Positions 1 to 8,714 of a stretch of DNA of 64,000 nucleotides are shown one piece after another; the stretch's first letter is position 1, and each line of letters begins with the position of its first letter. The DNA comes from Vibrio sp. Isolate34 (GTDB lineage Bacteria; Pseudomonadota; Gammaproteobacteria; Enterobacterales; Vibrionaceae). Location of the stretch: NCBI RefSeq assembly GCF_022397915.1, contig NZ_JAKEUO010000019.1:18516-82515 (forward strand), given 5' to 3'. The notes under the pieces were generated by a model that did no database searches, was not told the DNA's origin, and saw nothing but the letters and a program-made list of their open reading frames with translations. Position numbers and translations under genes: made by a program.

Positions 1-1242
1 CTTACGGTATAATCGTTCAGCGTCTCCAAGTTCTCCTCTGGCTAACTGGAGATCTCCCTGATCTAAATATGCCCAATACTGAGATGTTTCAACCAACGTA
101 GTCCATTTAGAAGAAGTATCTGGGTTCTTATCCAATAATTGAGCTTGCTTGAAATACTCAAGTGCTTTTTGTTGTTGCCCCTTTCGCAGATAGACTTTCC
201 CCATCCCGCCTAAAATCTCCGGATCATTGGGACGCGTGGTAATGGCATAACGCAACTGCGCTTCTGCTTGATCGGTTTTTCCCAGTTCGAGCAACTCTAA
301 CCCTTTTAGCTTTGCTAGGTAAGTAGGATCTTTACGTAACTCTTGTTCTTGGATCCAACGCTTCCTAGCCGCTTGATTTGCTTTTTGAATCTCTAAGTCT
401 GAAGGGTAGTAACTCGCGAGGACTGCATATTGCTCCGTCACTTGCTTTGAAATAGGTAATTGATCTAAAGCTCTTAACCAAGAAGTCGCAGCACTCGTTC
501 CTACAATAGGAGCCAACGCCAGTTCTCGATACGTATCCAAAATCCAAGGGTCACCCGGGTCTACTTTTCGTATATGGTTTGCCAATGCAAGCTGAAATTG
601 AGGAACACCCGGGTAATCAGCATTAAGACGTTCAAGTCCAACCTTCACTTTATCCCAGTTATCATCTAGGTTGGCTTGAAGCTGCAAGTACTCAAGTTCA
701 AGCGCAGCAGAAGGCATCCCGTTAGGAAAAACAGTTTGATAAGCTTCGATGGCTTCTACATAGCGACCTGATTTAGCCAATAACCTTGCTCGCTGATAAT
801 CAGCTCGCTTTTCACCTTGAATTGCCATTATCGAAGACAGAGACTGGGTTTGTGGTGAGTTAGGAGCAATGTCTTTTAAGCGTTCGTAGCTTTGCTCTGC
901 CAATTCAGGCTGCTTACGTTTCAAGAACATAGTTCCCTGATAATAAAGCCCAGACAAGTTAGCTCTTTCAATAGCAAACAGCCTTTGTAGAGTACTTTCT
1001 ACAATATCGTCACGACCAATTGCGTCTGCAAGTTTTAGCTGTTTGATTAGCCAATCCACGGAATCAACTCGTTCAAGAGAAGAAGATAGCTGAACCAACT
1101 GAACTGGCTGATAAACCAACTCACGTTCCGCCTCAGATAGAGGTGTCGAATCAACGCCAACCGCCAGTACTGTGCCAGCAGAACAAATACTACTCGCTAC
1201 AATAACGGGAGCTAACCAATAAGAACCTACCCTTACTGACAT
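1..1242 (-). CDS. bcsC: BcsC, cellulose export TPR/outer-membrane protein (N-terminal part, truncated by window edge)
   Basis: This frame is open for 414 codons from an ATG at 1242 to the window edge, so only the N-terminal third of a roughly 1,100-1,300 residue protein is seen. It begins with a hydrophobic signal peptide (about residues 8-27) and continues as helical tetratricopeptide-like repeats, for example around residues 80-110 and 325-370 (motifs such as ALEYFKQAQ and GKVYLRKGQ). In the family, the periplasmic TPR superhelix is followed by an outer-membrane beta-barrel that exports cellulose; the barrel lies outside this window. The start overlaps the bcsZ stop by 10 bases, so it is the last gene of the bcsRQABZC operon. 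Identity rests on the TPR content and the position. Confidence 0.9.
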   Translation of the reverse strand, partial: MSVRVGSYWLAPVIVASSICSAGTVLAVGVDSTPLSEAERELVYQPVQLVQLSSSLERVDSVDWLIKQLKLADAIGRDDIVESTLQRLFAIERANLSGLYYQGTMFLKRKQPELAEQSYERLKDIAPNSPQTQSLSSIMAIQGEKRADYQRARLLAKSGRYVEAIEAYQTVFPNGMPSAALELEYLQLQANLDDNWDKVKVGLERLNADYPGVPQFQLALANHIRKVDPGDPWILDTYRELALAPIVGTSAATSWLRALDQLPISKQVTEQYAVLASYYPSDLEIQKANQAARKRWIQEQELRKDPTYLAKLKGLELLELGKTDQAEAQLRYAITTRPNDPEILGGMGKVYLRKGQQQKALEYFKQAQLLDKNPDTSSKWTTLVETSQYWAYLDQGDLQLARGELGDAERLYRK

Positions 1243-2342
1243 TGCTTGCCCCATTTAGGTTGCAACTCACCATGTTCGCCAAATCGGAAGCGTTCGTTGT
1301 GCCAACCAAGACCAAATAAGCCCAACACATTGTCGTAATAATGATCGTTCCTGCTAGTCACTAGTTCATTTTGAGCGCGAGTAACCTGTGCCTCAAGAAG
1401 ATTGGAATAATCCATTGAAGCAAGGAAAGGTAACGCGGCAGCTGAAAAGCCGGCGCTACCGGGTTGAGAATACTTACCTGTTTCTGTATCGACCTCACGT
1501 GGGGGCGCGCCTAACCGCTCAATAGCGGTAGCAAACGGCCCCATTTTCTTAACTAAATGTTCTTTCTCTTTATTTTTTTCATTGAGCATACCGACCCACA
1601 AGTATGTTCGAATTGCGTTATAGCTCCCAATTGGCCCTGTGACTTTGTCTTCACTAAATCCTTTGCCATTCAAAGTTACCCAATCAGGACTAAAACCCGC
1701 AGTCAATGTTTGACCAAGTATCAAAGTACTCGATTGGTACATTGAATCCCACGAGTATTGTGGATAGAGCTCTTTCATCCGAGCAATCAACTGTAAAGGA
1801 ACATAACTAGGGTTCAAACGATAGCTACCTTTACCAAGATCAAAGCCTTTTGGAGCTGGAAGCAAAGTCGTCCCAACACCTGCTACATCAACCGACTCTT
1901 CTCTCAATATACGAGCAGCTAAAAGATGCCCTAATGACTGATAGTAATAGTTATTCCATAAACGTCCTGCTTCACCCAGCGCATAAGCAATCCACAAATC
2001 AGAATCTGAAGCTGGGTTTGTATCGAGTATGCCAAACTGCCCATCAAGTCTTTTTCCCCACAACCACGCAGGTAACCTAGCCGTTAAATCACCACCAGCT
2101 AGGTTCGCTTGTGTCCATTTCAATACTTGATCAAATGTCTGCTGGTCGTTAGCTACCAACGCAAAAAACAAAGCATAAGACTGACCTTCTGACGTCGTGA
2201 TCAAACGTTCATCACTGCCATCAATTACTCTCCCATTCTCAATGTATATTGATTTGAAATTGCTCCATTGAGGCCACTCACATGTCGCAGCCATAAGCTG
2301 AGGAGACAATAAGAGCGACAACAAAAACATTAACTTCTTCAT
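1233..2342 (-). CDS. bcsZ: BcsZ, periplasmic GH8 endo-1,4-beta-glucanase of the cellulose operon
   Basis: This is a 369-residue glycoside hydrolase family 8 protein, the usual BcsZ length, with a signal peptide (residues 1-18, MKKLMFLLSL... to LMAA). The family trims or edits nascent cellulose in the periplasm. The general acid is present as E52 in TTSEGQSY, and D115 lies in SDSDLW, a substrate-binding acidic position. The residue aligned with the catalytic base of E. coli BcsZ (D243, in SYDAIR) is asparagine here: N242 in GSYNAIR, codon AAC, read directly from the DNA. It may therefore have low or no hydrolytic activity, or use another base as some GH8 subfamilies do. Its ATG overlaps the bcsB stop by 4 bases (ATGA) with a purine-rich ribosome site, so the two are translationally coupled. 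Confidence 0.95.
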   Translation of the reverse strand: MKKLMFLLSLLLSPQLMAATCEWPQWSNFKSIYIENGRVIDGSDERLITTSEGQSYALFFALVANDQQTFDQVLKWTQANLAGGDLTARLPAWLWGKRLDGQFGILDTNPASDSDLWIAYALGEAGRLWNNYYYQSLGHLLAARILREESVDVAGVGTTLLPAPKGFDLGKGSYRLNPSYVPLQLIARMKELYPQYSWDSMYQSSTLILGQTLTAGFSPDWVTLNGKGFSEDKVTGPIGSYNAIRTYLWVGMLNEKNKEKEHLVKKMGPFATAIERLGAPPREVDTETGKYSQPGSAGFSAAALPFLASMDYSNLLEAQVTRAQNELVTSRNDHYYDNVLGLFGLGWHNERFRFGEHGELQPKWGKQCQ

Positions 2343-4633
2343 TGTTCATCCCCCTCTGTTTTTTCTAAGCGCTGAGCCGCGATTTGACGTAATACTCGCC
2401 ATAACACGATGGTTACAATAACCATCATCAACGCAGCAAAGCAGGCAATAAGAATCGGATGACTCGAAAAGTGATACCAAATCAACTGCCAGACTGGTAG
2501 CTCGCCAACATAGTAATGGGCACCTACATTGTAACTTGCAACCTCGTCATTTCTGACCGTAATAAGCGAACCAAACATGTGTTGGACTTTACCTGAATCG
2601 CTTAACGCACTGTCTATAGCAGCAAAATCAGACGGTTGTGCTGCCATAATTGACACTAAGCTACGATTGCTTGTAAATGGCGATTCCATCCCATAAATTG
2701 CGGCGAATGAACCATGAGCTTCTACTGAAACATAGTCGGTTGCATCTTGCTCTGTATTCGAAGGACTCATCCAGTTCATGCCAAGTTGTTCCTCATTTTT
2801 ACTTGGCAATCGGATTTGACGTTCTCCAGCTTCCATAACAATATTCAACTGCTCTGGAGCATAGCCTGCTTGTTGAAGCTCACTAGCAACACCAATACTT
2901 AGTATGTCTTTATCTGCCAAAGACTCACTATCCCAATTATCGGTTAGCATAACCTGAAGACCCGGGTAACCAGAGTCTCTGCCTAAAGACCCCATAATAT
3001 TGAGAAAAGTTTGTAATGCTTCTCTTGGTGCGTCCTTTGGCAAAATAATCGCTGTTTCCGACAGATCTGCCATCCTTGTGTATGGAAAACCCGAAGTCGC
3101 AAATGCACGCATATTAGGCATTTCAATGTAATGAGGGAAACCGCTAAAATCGATAGTTGAATCGCCATCAACCACCGCGTATTGCTTACTAGGTTGTGTC
3201 ACTTGACACTGTCCATCAGTCACAGAAGCAAAGCCAAACTCAAAGTCGATTTGGTTCTTACTACCAACCTTAAATGCGGGGATTCTTACTCGATCACCCG
3301 AACTTAAAAAACTGTCATCAAGCAATGGGACCCTTACACGATTGGAATCGCCACCCTGCCCTTCTGTTGTTAAGTTAAAGGCTTGAATGAACTGGTCATT
3401 AATGCTTAACGTCAAACGAGACCCAGAGTGATCATCGGTTGGCGGAGAGTAACGATAGTTTAAATCCATCGGTATACCACGGCTCTGCCAAGTAAACAGA
3501 TCCGGTGGTAAGCGCAGGCTGACACTAATTGGCGGAGGCGTACGACCTTCAACTTGAAGCACACTTTTCTGCTCAACAAGCTCAGACAAAGCTACAGGGC
3601 GATCTGTACTAACCCAGTTTGGCGAATCATAAGGAACTCGTGGTTTGATCTGTTTAACATCGTTAACCTTCGCAATCGGCCCCGTCAAGACTTGATGACC
3701 TAATGCTAACCCTTGGACTGCCGTGTTTAAGTCGTCGCTATCACGGCCAACGACTAAAAGAAGTTTTACATAAGGATCCGTAGGGTGAGTGATCACTTGT
3801 AGATAGGGGCCATCTGTATCAGGGAAATCTCGTAAAAAGTCGGGTTTATTGTCATTTGTAACAAAAACTACTGCATTACGATCTGGCAAAGTATCAAAAC
3901 TCAAAGGAAAATTTGCCCCACGCCAACTAGCCAATGCGCCAAAATATGAACTGAGTACACCCGCCGCTTTAATATCATCAAGGCTATATTGGTCTCCTAA
4001 AACAACGGGCAGATCCAACTTGTTAAAATCTCGAACATCAAAAAATGGGGCTGGCAATAAGCTCAAATCACTCTTGATCATTGTCTTCTGAACAGACATT
4101 TCAATTCGACTACTTTGACTGATCTCAGCCCAAATACTCGAATCATTGGGATTTGCGCAATCTGTTCTTGTGTTGCCAATCAGCTCAAAGCGAATTTGGT
4201 TATAATTGCTGAAATAACGCGTATCTAGCGGTATAGATAAATTCAGCTTTTGTCCTTGTTGCCCATCAACAATAGACGTCACTCCCATCAGTTCATTATT
4301 CAAATACACTTTTACGTGAGAAACCAAAGACAACAGTGCTGGAGATGGAGTTATATCAAAATATAAAGTCGCCTGTGAAACGACCTCATCAAGGCGAGAG
4401 CCGAACCCAACATAAGCACTTGCCTCACTCCCTTGAATCGCAATCGAACCGTTATAGCCCAGTTGACTAAATGGAATGACGCGCTGCACGATTTCGGCAC
4501 TTTCACTCAGGCTCAGCAACCCTTCAGCAGGCGCTTCTAGTTGATATTGATTAACATTATTTGCGGCGGCATTACCCGAAAAGCACGCGATTGAGAGTGC
4601 TGTTAACGCCGTTATTGTTTTATTATTTAGCAT
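2339..4633 (-). CDS. bcsB: BcsB, periplasmic membrane-anchored subunit of cellulose synthase
   Basis: This is a 764-residue BcsB. The family forms the periplasmic carbohydrate-binding half of the inner-membrane cellulose synthase and guides the polymer out of BcsA. A signal peptide starts at MLNNKTIT (ends about NAAA), and a single C-terminal transmembrane helix (about residues 725-748, HPILIACFAALMM) is followed by a short basic cytoplasmic tail, as expected for the BcsB anchor that packs against BcsA. The frame is open to an ATG at 4657, but I chose the ATG at 4633: it has AGGA nine bases upstream and places the signal peptide at the N-terminus. It overlaps the bcsA stop by 11 bases. The length and the bcsA-B-Z order match the E. 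coli-type locus. Confidence 0.93.
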   Translation of the reverse strand: MLNNKTITALTALSIACFSGNAAANNVNQYQLEAPAEGLLSLSESAEIVQRVIPFSQLGYNGSIAIQGSEASAYVGFGSRLDEVVSQATLYFDITPSPALLSLVSHVKVYLNNELMGVTSIVDGQQGQKLNLSIPLDTRYFSNYNQIRFELIGNTRTDCANPNDSSIWAEISQSSRIEMSVQKTMIKSDLSLLPAPFFDVRDFNKLDLPVVLGDQYSLDDIKAAGVLSSYFGALASWRGANFPLSFDTLPDRNAVVFVTNDNKPDFLRDFPDTDGPYLQVITHPTDPYVKLLLVVGRDSDDLNTAVQGLALGHQVLTGPIAKVNDVKQIKPRVPYDSPNWVSTDRPVALSELVEQKSVLQVEGRTPPPISVSLRLPPDLFTWQSRGIPMDLNYRYSPPTDDHSGSRLTLSINDQFIQAFNLTTEGQGGDSNRVRVPLLDDSFLSSGDRVRIPAFKVGSKNQIDFEFGFASVTDGQCQVTQPSKQYAVVDGDSTIDFSGFPHYIEMPNMRAFATSGFPYTRMADLSETAIILPKDAPREALQTFLNIMGSLGRDSGYPGLQVMLTDNWDSESLADKDILSIGVASELQQAGYAPEQLNIVMEAGERQIRLPSKNEEQLGMNWMSPSNTEQDATDYVSVEAHGSFAAIYGMESPFTSNRSLVSIMAAQPSDFAAIDSALSDSGKVQHMFGSLITVRNDEVASYNVGAHYYVGELPVWQLIWYHFSSHPILIACFAALMMVIVTIVLWRVLRQIAAQRLEKTEGDEQ

Positions 4634-7256
4634 GACTTTGGGTCCTGATTGGGACATAGCGTGGTCTCAACGACCAAATAAATACGAAACTATTTAAAAG
4701 TAAATCCACAGAAACTCTTATAAAATTAGGGCTGTGTTTCAATAAACGTTTATAGCCATTAAAACCAACTTGGAGCACTGCTCGCATGCTCGATAACGGT
4801 TTATCTGACTGATATCCTTGCTGCCATTTCGCCCATGTATCAGCTCGAGCGAATGTACATTGAACATATTGAACTTGCTGTTGATGAGACAACTCCTCCA
4901 AACGAAGTCCAAAAATACCTTTAGATGCGTAAGCAACGGTCATTGGGAAAACGAATTCTTGTCCACCACGTTTGAGCACAACGTCTAAACACTGACCAAG
5001 TAAATACTCACAAGTTTTATCATCGGCATCATCGATCACAACCCTAATACCGCCTAAAGAAAAATCCTTCATTTCCGCCTGAATTAAATGTCCTGTATGA
5101 AGCTTAACCCAAATTGGCATTGAAACTTCTACTCGGTGGTCTTTACGAACTTGCTTCGCCTCAACTGCTACAGCAACCGCTGCCCCCAATATCAACAAGT
5201 TGTATAAGGTCCAGATCAAATTAACCATAACGGTACCAATCTCATCATTTGGTCCCCAGCCCAAGCGATAGAAACCAACACCAGCCCCTAAAATATTGAG
5301 GGCAACGAGAACTAAATATGGTCTCGAGATCACCCAGTCGTAATGAGACTTCTCAACTAAACCACCTTTGGCTGTAACATTAAAAGTACCTTTATGTGGA
5401 GCAAACAGTGCAACAGTCGTTGGTCTTGCGATGTACCAAGCTAACACTGTTTCATAGACCTCACCCCAAAATGAGTAACGATGGTCACCCTGCATTCGCG
5501 AATTCGTCATACTGGCATGTATCATATGTGGTAACACATAGAGAATAATGGCAAGTGCCGGTGCGTAAATGACATACGAGTGTAAAATCAAAAATGCGAG
5601 TGGGGCTATTAAAAATACTATCCTCGGGATACCAGATAAAAAGTGCATCATCGCGTTTAGGTAACAAAGTCGCTGTGACAATTTAAGCCCTTTACCTATC
5701 AGTGGGTTATCTACACGGAATATCTGCGCCATACCTCTAGCCCATCGAATACGTTGACCAACGTGTGCTGATAGGGTTTCAGTCGCTAAGCCTGCTGAAA
5801 TTGGCTGTTTTAAATACGCAGAACGATAACCAAGACGATGCATTCTGAGAGAAGTGTGTGCATCTTCTGTTACCGTTTCAACAGCAATACCGCCAACTTC
5901 CTCTAACGGGTCACGCCTTAAAACAGCACAAGAACCACAGAAAAAAGTCGCGTCCCAAAGATCATTGCCATCTTGAATCAAGCCATAAAACAAACTCCCT
6001 TCATTAGGCACGTTTCGAAAATTCGACAAGTTGCGCTCAAACGGGTCAGGAGAAAAGAAATGGTGAGGCGTTTGTATCAACGCAAGCTTTGGATCTTTAA
6101 GAAACATTCCCATGGTTAACTGAAAAAAAGCTCTCGTCGGAATATGATCGCAATCGAAAATAGCCACATACTCACCATGGGTTTGCTTCAACGCATAGTT
6201 GATGTTGCCCGCTTTGGCGTGTTCATTAGTCGGACGACGGATATAATTAACTCCGACGCTATTAGCAAAGTCTCGAAAACTGTCACGCTTACCATCGTCA
6301 AGAATATGAATGTTCAGTTTATCTTTTGGCCAGTCAACCCCAAGCGACGCATAAACTGTTGCTTTAACAACATCCAAATCTTCATTGTAAGTTGGAATCA
6401 TTAAATCGATCGTAGGCCAACTTGAATGGTCTTTTGGCATAGACACAGGCTTGCGACTCAAAGGCCAAATATTCTGAAAATAGCCCAGCAAAAGTACAAT
6501 CCAAGAGTAAGTTTCTGCCAAAAGTAAAATACTCCCCAAGATAAGAGCTACCGGGTCGTCCCAATTTAAAGTCGATGAGTAACGCCACCACAGATAGCGA
6601 CACGAAGCCGTCACCGAAAGAATAATCAGCAACATGGTGGGGAAACGTCCAGGCATACGACGCACCATCATAGCCAACGCCCAAAGCAATAATATGAACA
6701 CGGTTTGAGCTTGATAGCCAAAAGGAACGGTAAAACAAAGCAACGCAATAAAAACGACAATGAAAAGCAGCATATAGTTCAAAAACATAACCAATTTGCT
6801 TTCGTTCATACGTTCACGTACTTCGGAGCTATTGGTTTGATCCGCAGCCTTCTCTAGCCAAAGAACCAATTTAGATATTTGAGAGAACGGTATATAAAAT
6901 GCGTTTTTCAACCAAGACAAAGCATCGCTAGCGCCAGCTAACACTTTCTTAGACAAGAATTTGCAAGGTCTTTGCTTAAAGAAAACAAGCCACAACGTTT
7001 GAATCATGAATCGAACAGGGTCAAGTAGCCTTGGAGCTGTAAAGTTAATATGTGGGTACAAATACAGAGGCAGCTTCCATGTAGCAATCCCCGCTATTTC
7101 AGGTTTCAAAAGAGTAAAACAAAACGAGAACCATATCGACAAAATCATCTGCCCTACTCTTGTACTATTGCAATTCCAGTACTTCTCGTAGGTTCTCGTT
7201 TGAGACTTAAATTGCTCCGTTATCCAAGGTTGGAAAATCAAATTCAGGCTACGCAT
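4623..7256 (-). CDS. bcsA: BcsA, c-di-GMP-activated cellulose synthase catalytic subunit (GT2)
   Basis: This 877-residue inner-membrane glycosyltransferase polymerises UDP-glucose into beta-1,4-glucan and extrudes it. All family landmarks are visible: DD at 320-321 in ILDDGKRD, DCD at 368-370 in the DxD site, TED at 463-465 (catalytic base), and QRIRW at 501-505 (QxxRW, polymer terminus). Several hydrophobic helices flank the GT domain. A C-terminal PilZ domain carries RKDHR (704-708) and DFSLGG (731-736), the RxxxR and D/NxSxxG c-di-GMP-binding motifs, so allosteric activation by c-di-GMP is expected. An AAGG ribosome site overlaps the end of bcsQ, whose stop is 3 bases upstream. It appears intact in every respect. 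Confidence 0.97.
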   Translation of the reverse strand: MRSLNLIFQPWITEQFKSQTRTYEKYWNCNSTRVGQMILSIWFSFCFTLLKPEIAGIATWKLPLYLYPHINFTAPRLLDPVRFMIQTLWLVFFKQRPCKFLSKKVLAGASDALSWLKNAFYIPFSQISKLVLWLEKAADQTNSSEVRERMNESKLVMFLNYMLLFIVVFIALLCFTVPFGYQAQTVFILLLWALAMMVRRMPGRFPTMLLIILSVTASCRYLWWRYSSTLNWDDPVALILGSILLLAETYSWIVLLLGYFQNIWPLSRKPVSMPKDHSSWPTIDLMIPTYNEDLDVVKATVYASLGVDWPKDKLNIHILDDGKRDSFRDFANSVGVNYIRRPTNEHAKAGNINYALKQTHGEYVAIFDCDHIPTRAFFQLTMGMFLKDPKLALIQTPHHFFSPDPFERNLSNFRNVPNEGSLFYGLIQDGNDLWDATFFCGSCAVLRRDPLEEVGGIAVETVTEDAHTSLRMHRLGYRSAYLKQPISAGLATETLSAHVGQRIRWARGMAQIFRVDNPLIGKGLKLSQRLCYLNAMMHFLSGIPRIVFLIAPLAFLILHSYVIYAPALAIILYVLPHMIHASMTNSRMQGDHRYSFWGEVYETVLAWYIARPTTVALFAPHKGTFNVTAKGGLVEKSHYDWVISRPYLVLVALNILGAGVGFYRLGWGPNDEIGTVMVNLIWTLYNLLILGAAVAVAVEAKQVRKDHRVEVSMPIWVKLHTGHLIQAEMKDFSLGGIRVVIDDADDKTCEYLLGQCLDVVLKRGGQEFVFPMTVAYASKGIFGLRLEELSHQQQVQYVQCTFARADTWAKWQQGYQSDKPLSSMRAVLQVGFNGYKRLLKHSPNFIRVSVDLLLNSFVFIWSLRPRYVPIRTQSHAK

Positions 7257-7259
7257 TAG

Positions 7260-8042
7260 TTAGCCTTGAGAATAATGAGATGAAAACGTTGAAACACACC
7301 AAAAAGCCAAGGATTGAAAGTCCTTAGCAGCTTGACTAACCGGAGAGAAATGCTGAACCGTAGTAAGGTTAGCAACACAATCTAGCAGAGCGGTATCACG
7401 ATGGAGTAATACTGGTACTAATATTGAACCAAATTCTTTCTTTAATACGAGCATGAAATCACGACCGACTTCAGTTTCTGGTTGATAGTGATTAATGACA
7501 AGTCGGATCTTATTCTTCTCTAACAAGTCATCAAAGAAAGGATAGTTTTGAATCCAGGACTGAAGCGCACTATAGCTAACGGCATCGGCCGTAACGGTAA
7601 TAAATACCACATCTATCGCATCAATAGCGCCGTGGGCTGTTAGGTTGGTGAGATCAGATAGCGGTGAGTGGAACAATTGCCACTGTTCACCCTCCTCTTC
7701 ACTAACATTTAATGTAGTATTTATTAACGAATTCAGGTGTTGAACTCGATTTTGTTCAAACTCATAGTGTTGTTCAAAAGATAACTGCCCGAAAGGAAGA
7801 AACATCGCCCCTTGTGGGCTCTGATAACCCGCGTCAAACAGACTTAGTTCACACAGCCTTCTAACTGCCCATCCGTCGTTCTCGTCACACGGAAGACCTA
7901 AGTGGAGCCCTAAAAGATTCTCAGGTGAAGTATCTATCGCCAATACCTGTTTATTGATTTTCACTAAAGCCTGTGAAAGGTTTGCAGTTATAGTCGTAGA
8001 TCCACAACCACCACGTAAACTAGTAAAAAGAAGGCGCTTCAT
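7260..8042 (-). CDS. bcsQ: BcsQ, MinD/ParA-like ATPase of the cellulose synthase complex
   Basis: This is a 260-residue SIMIBI-class P-loop protein. The N-terminus has a deviant Walker A, SLRGGCGSTTITANL (residues 8-22), close to the RGGVGTTTITA of E. coli BcsQ; like that homologue it lacks the usual lysines of ParA proteins. The AIDTSPENLL stretch that follows corresponds to the switch I/Walker A' region, and LLPFGQLS of E. coli is matched by FLPFGQLS. In E. coli, BcsQ binds BcsR and is essential for synthase assembly at the inner membrane. The gene overlaps bcsR by 4 bases and precedes bcsA, an order conserved in enterobacteria. Confidence 0.93.
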   Translation of the reverse strand: MKRLLFTSLRGGCGSTTITANLSQALVKINKQVLAIDTSPENLLGLHLGLPCDENDGWAVRRLCELSLFDAGYQSPQGAMFLPFGQLSFEQHYEFEQNRVQHLNSLINTTLNVSEEEGEQWQLFHSPLSDLTNLTAHGAIDAIDVVFITVTADAVSYSALQSWIQNYPFFDDLLEKNKIRLVINHYQPETEVGRDFMLVLKKEFGSILVPVLLHRDTALLDCVANLTTVQHFSPVSQAAKDFQSLAFWCVSTFSSHYSQG

Positions 8043-8236
8043 ATCGCTTCCGTTTCTATACCTGCCTGCTTCTTACCGACCAAGTGATCAGTATTACGTG
8101 CTTGCTTTGATTGAAATATTAACCACTTACTTTTCGCTCGTGTATAAGACTCATTCTCTGTCATTTCAATGTACTGATGTTGAGTTAGATTATATGAAGC
8201 GTAGATCGAATTAATGTCTTTTGCTGGTTCAGCCAC
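8039..8236 (-). CDS. bcsR: BcsR-like small cellulose regulatory protein
   Basis: This small acidic-to-basic protein of about 65 residues sits at the head of the bcsQABZC operon and ends in a 4-base overlap with bcsQ. The pattern DINSIYASYNL...YIEM...KSKWLIF resembles the BcsR pattern of a DI helix, an F/Y-L turn, a Y-x-D/E-I/M strand and a terminal KRWPLL motif. In enterobacteria BcsR forms a regulatory complex with BcsQ and binds the synthase and c-di-GMP-bound BcsE. The frame is open to a GTG at 8260, but the GTG at 8236 has GGAAAG a few bases upstream and gives a length close to the 62 residues of E. coli BcsR. Similarity is short, so the name rests partly on position. Confidence 0.75.
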   Translation of the reverse strand: MAEPAKDINSIYASYNLTQHQYIEMTENESYTRAKSKWLIFQSKQARNTDHLVGKKQAGIETEAI

Positions 8237-8714
8237 TAGATCTTTCCAAAATAAAAGCACAAAAACACAGAGGCAAAGACGTTCCTGTCAATTCCTTTAA
8301 CCTGTATATATTACGCTCATAACAATTTGACGCACGAACCTATGCGCAGGACATGAATAGGGTGTAAACATAAACCGTGGAGTCTTGACTCACACTACTG
8401 ATAGCTCAATAAATGGTGTCTTCTTAGGTAATAAGGAATTAGCAACACAAAGACAAGTTGTAACTACTTACGAAGTATATATATATTAAAAATCAATAAT
8501 ATGGGCACATTTATTTAAACTTACTATAATTCATCAATATGCCACATAACCATCTGAAAATTTATAATATATCTATTTTAATTTTCGATCAAACTTGATT
8601 AAGATATCTGCGTCATTTTATTGTCATGATTCTGTTTTGTAGCTTCAAAAAATAATGCCCTGCGTTATATGCTGCCTATCAACTAGAATTAAACACCTGA
8701 ACTTAAGGAACTTT
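8237..8714. promoter_or_regulatory. Divergent bcsR / bcsE control region
   Basis: This 478-base AT-rich region lies between two divergent cellulose operons and must hold both promoters. A dyad TACTT-ACG-AAGTA (8465-8477) is followed by an alternating TATATATAT run. I do not see a convincing binding site of a named biofilm regulator. Confidence 0.5.

Noticed and set aside
6382..6738. 118-codon frame on the minus strand inside bcsA
   Set aside because: It lies in another frame of bcsA over the conserved GT2 region, has no ribosome site and encodes nothing recognisable.
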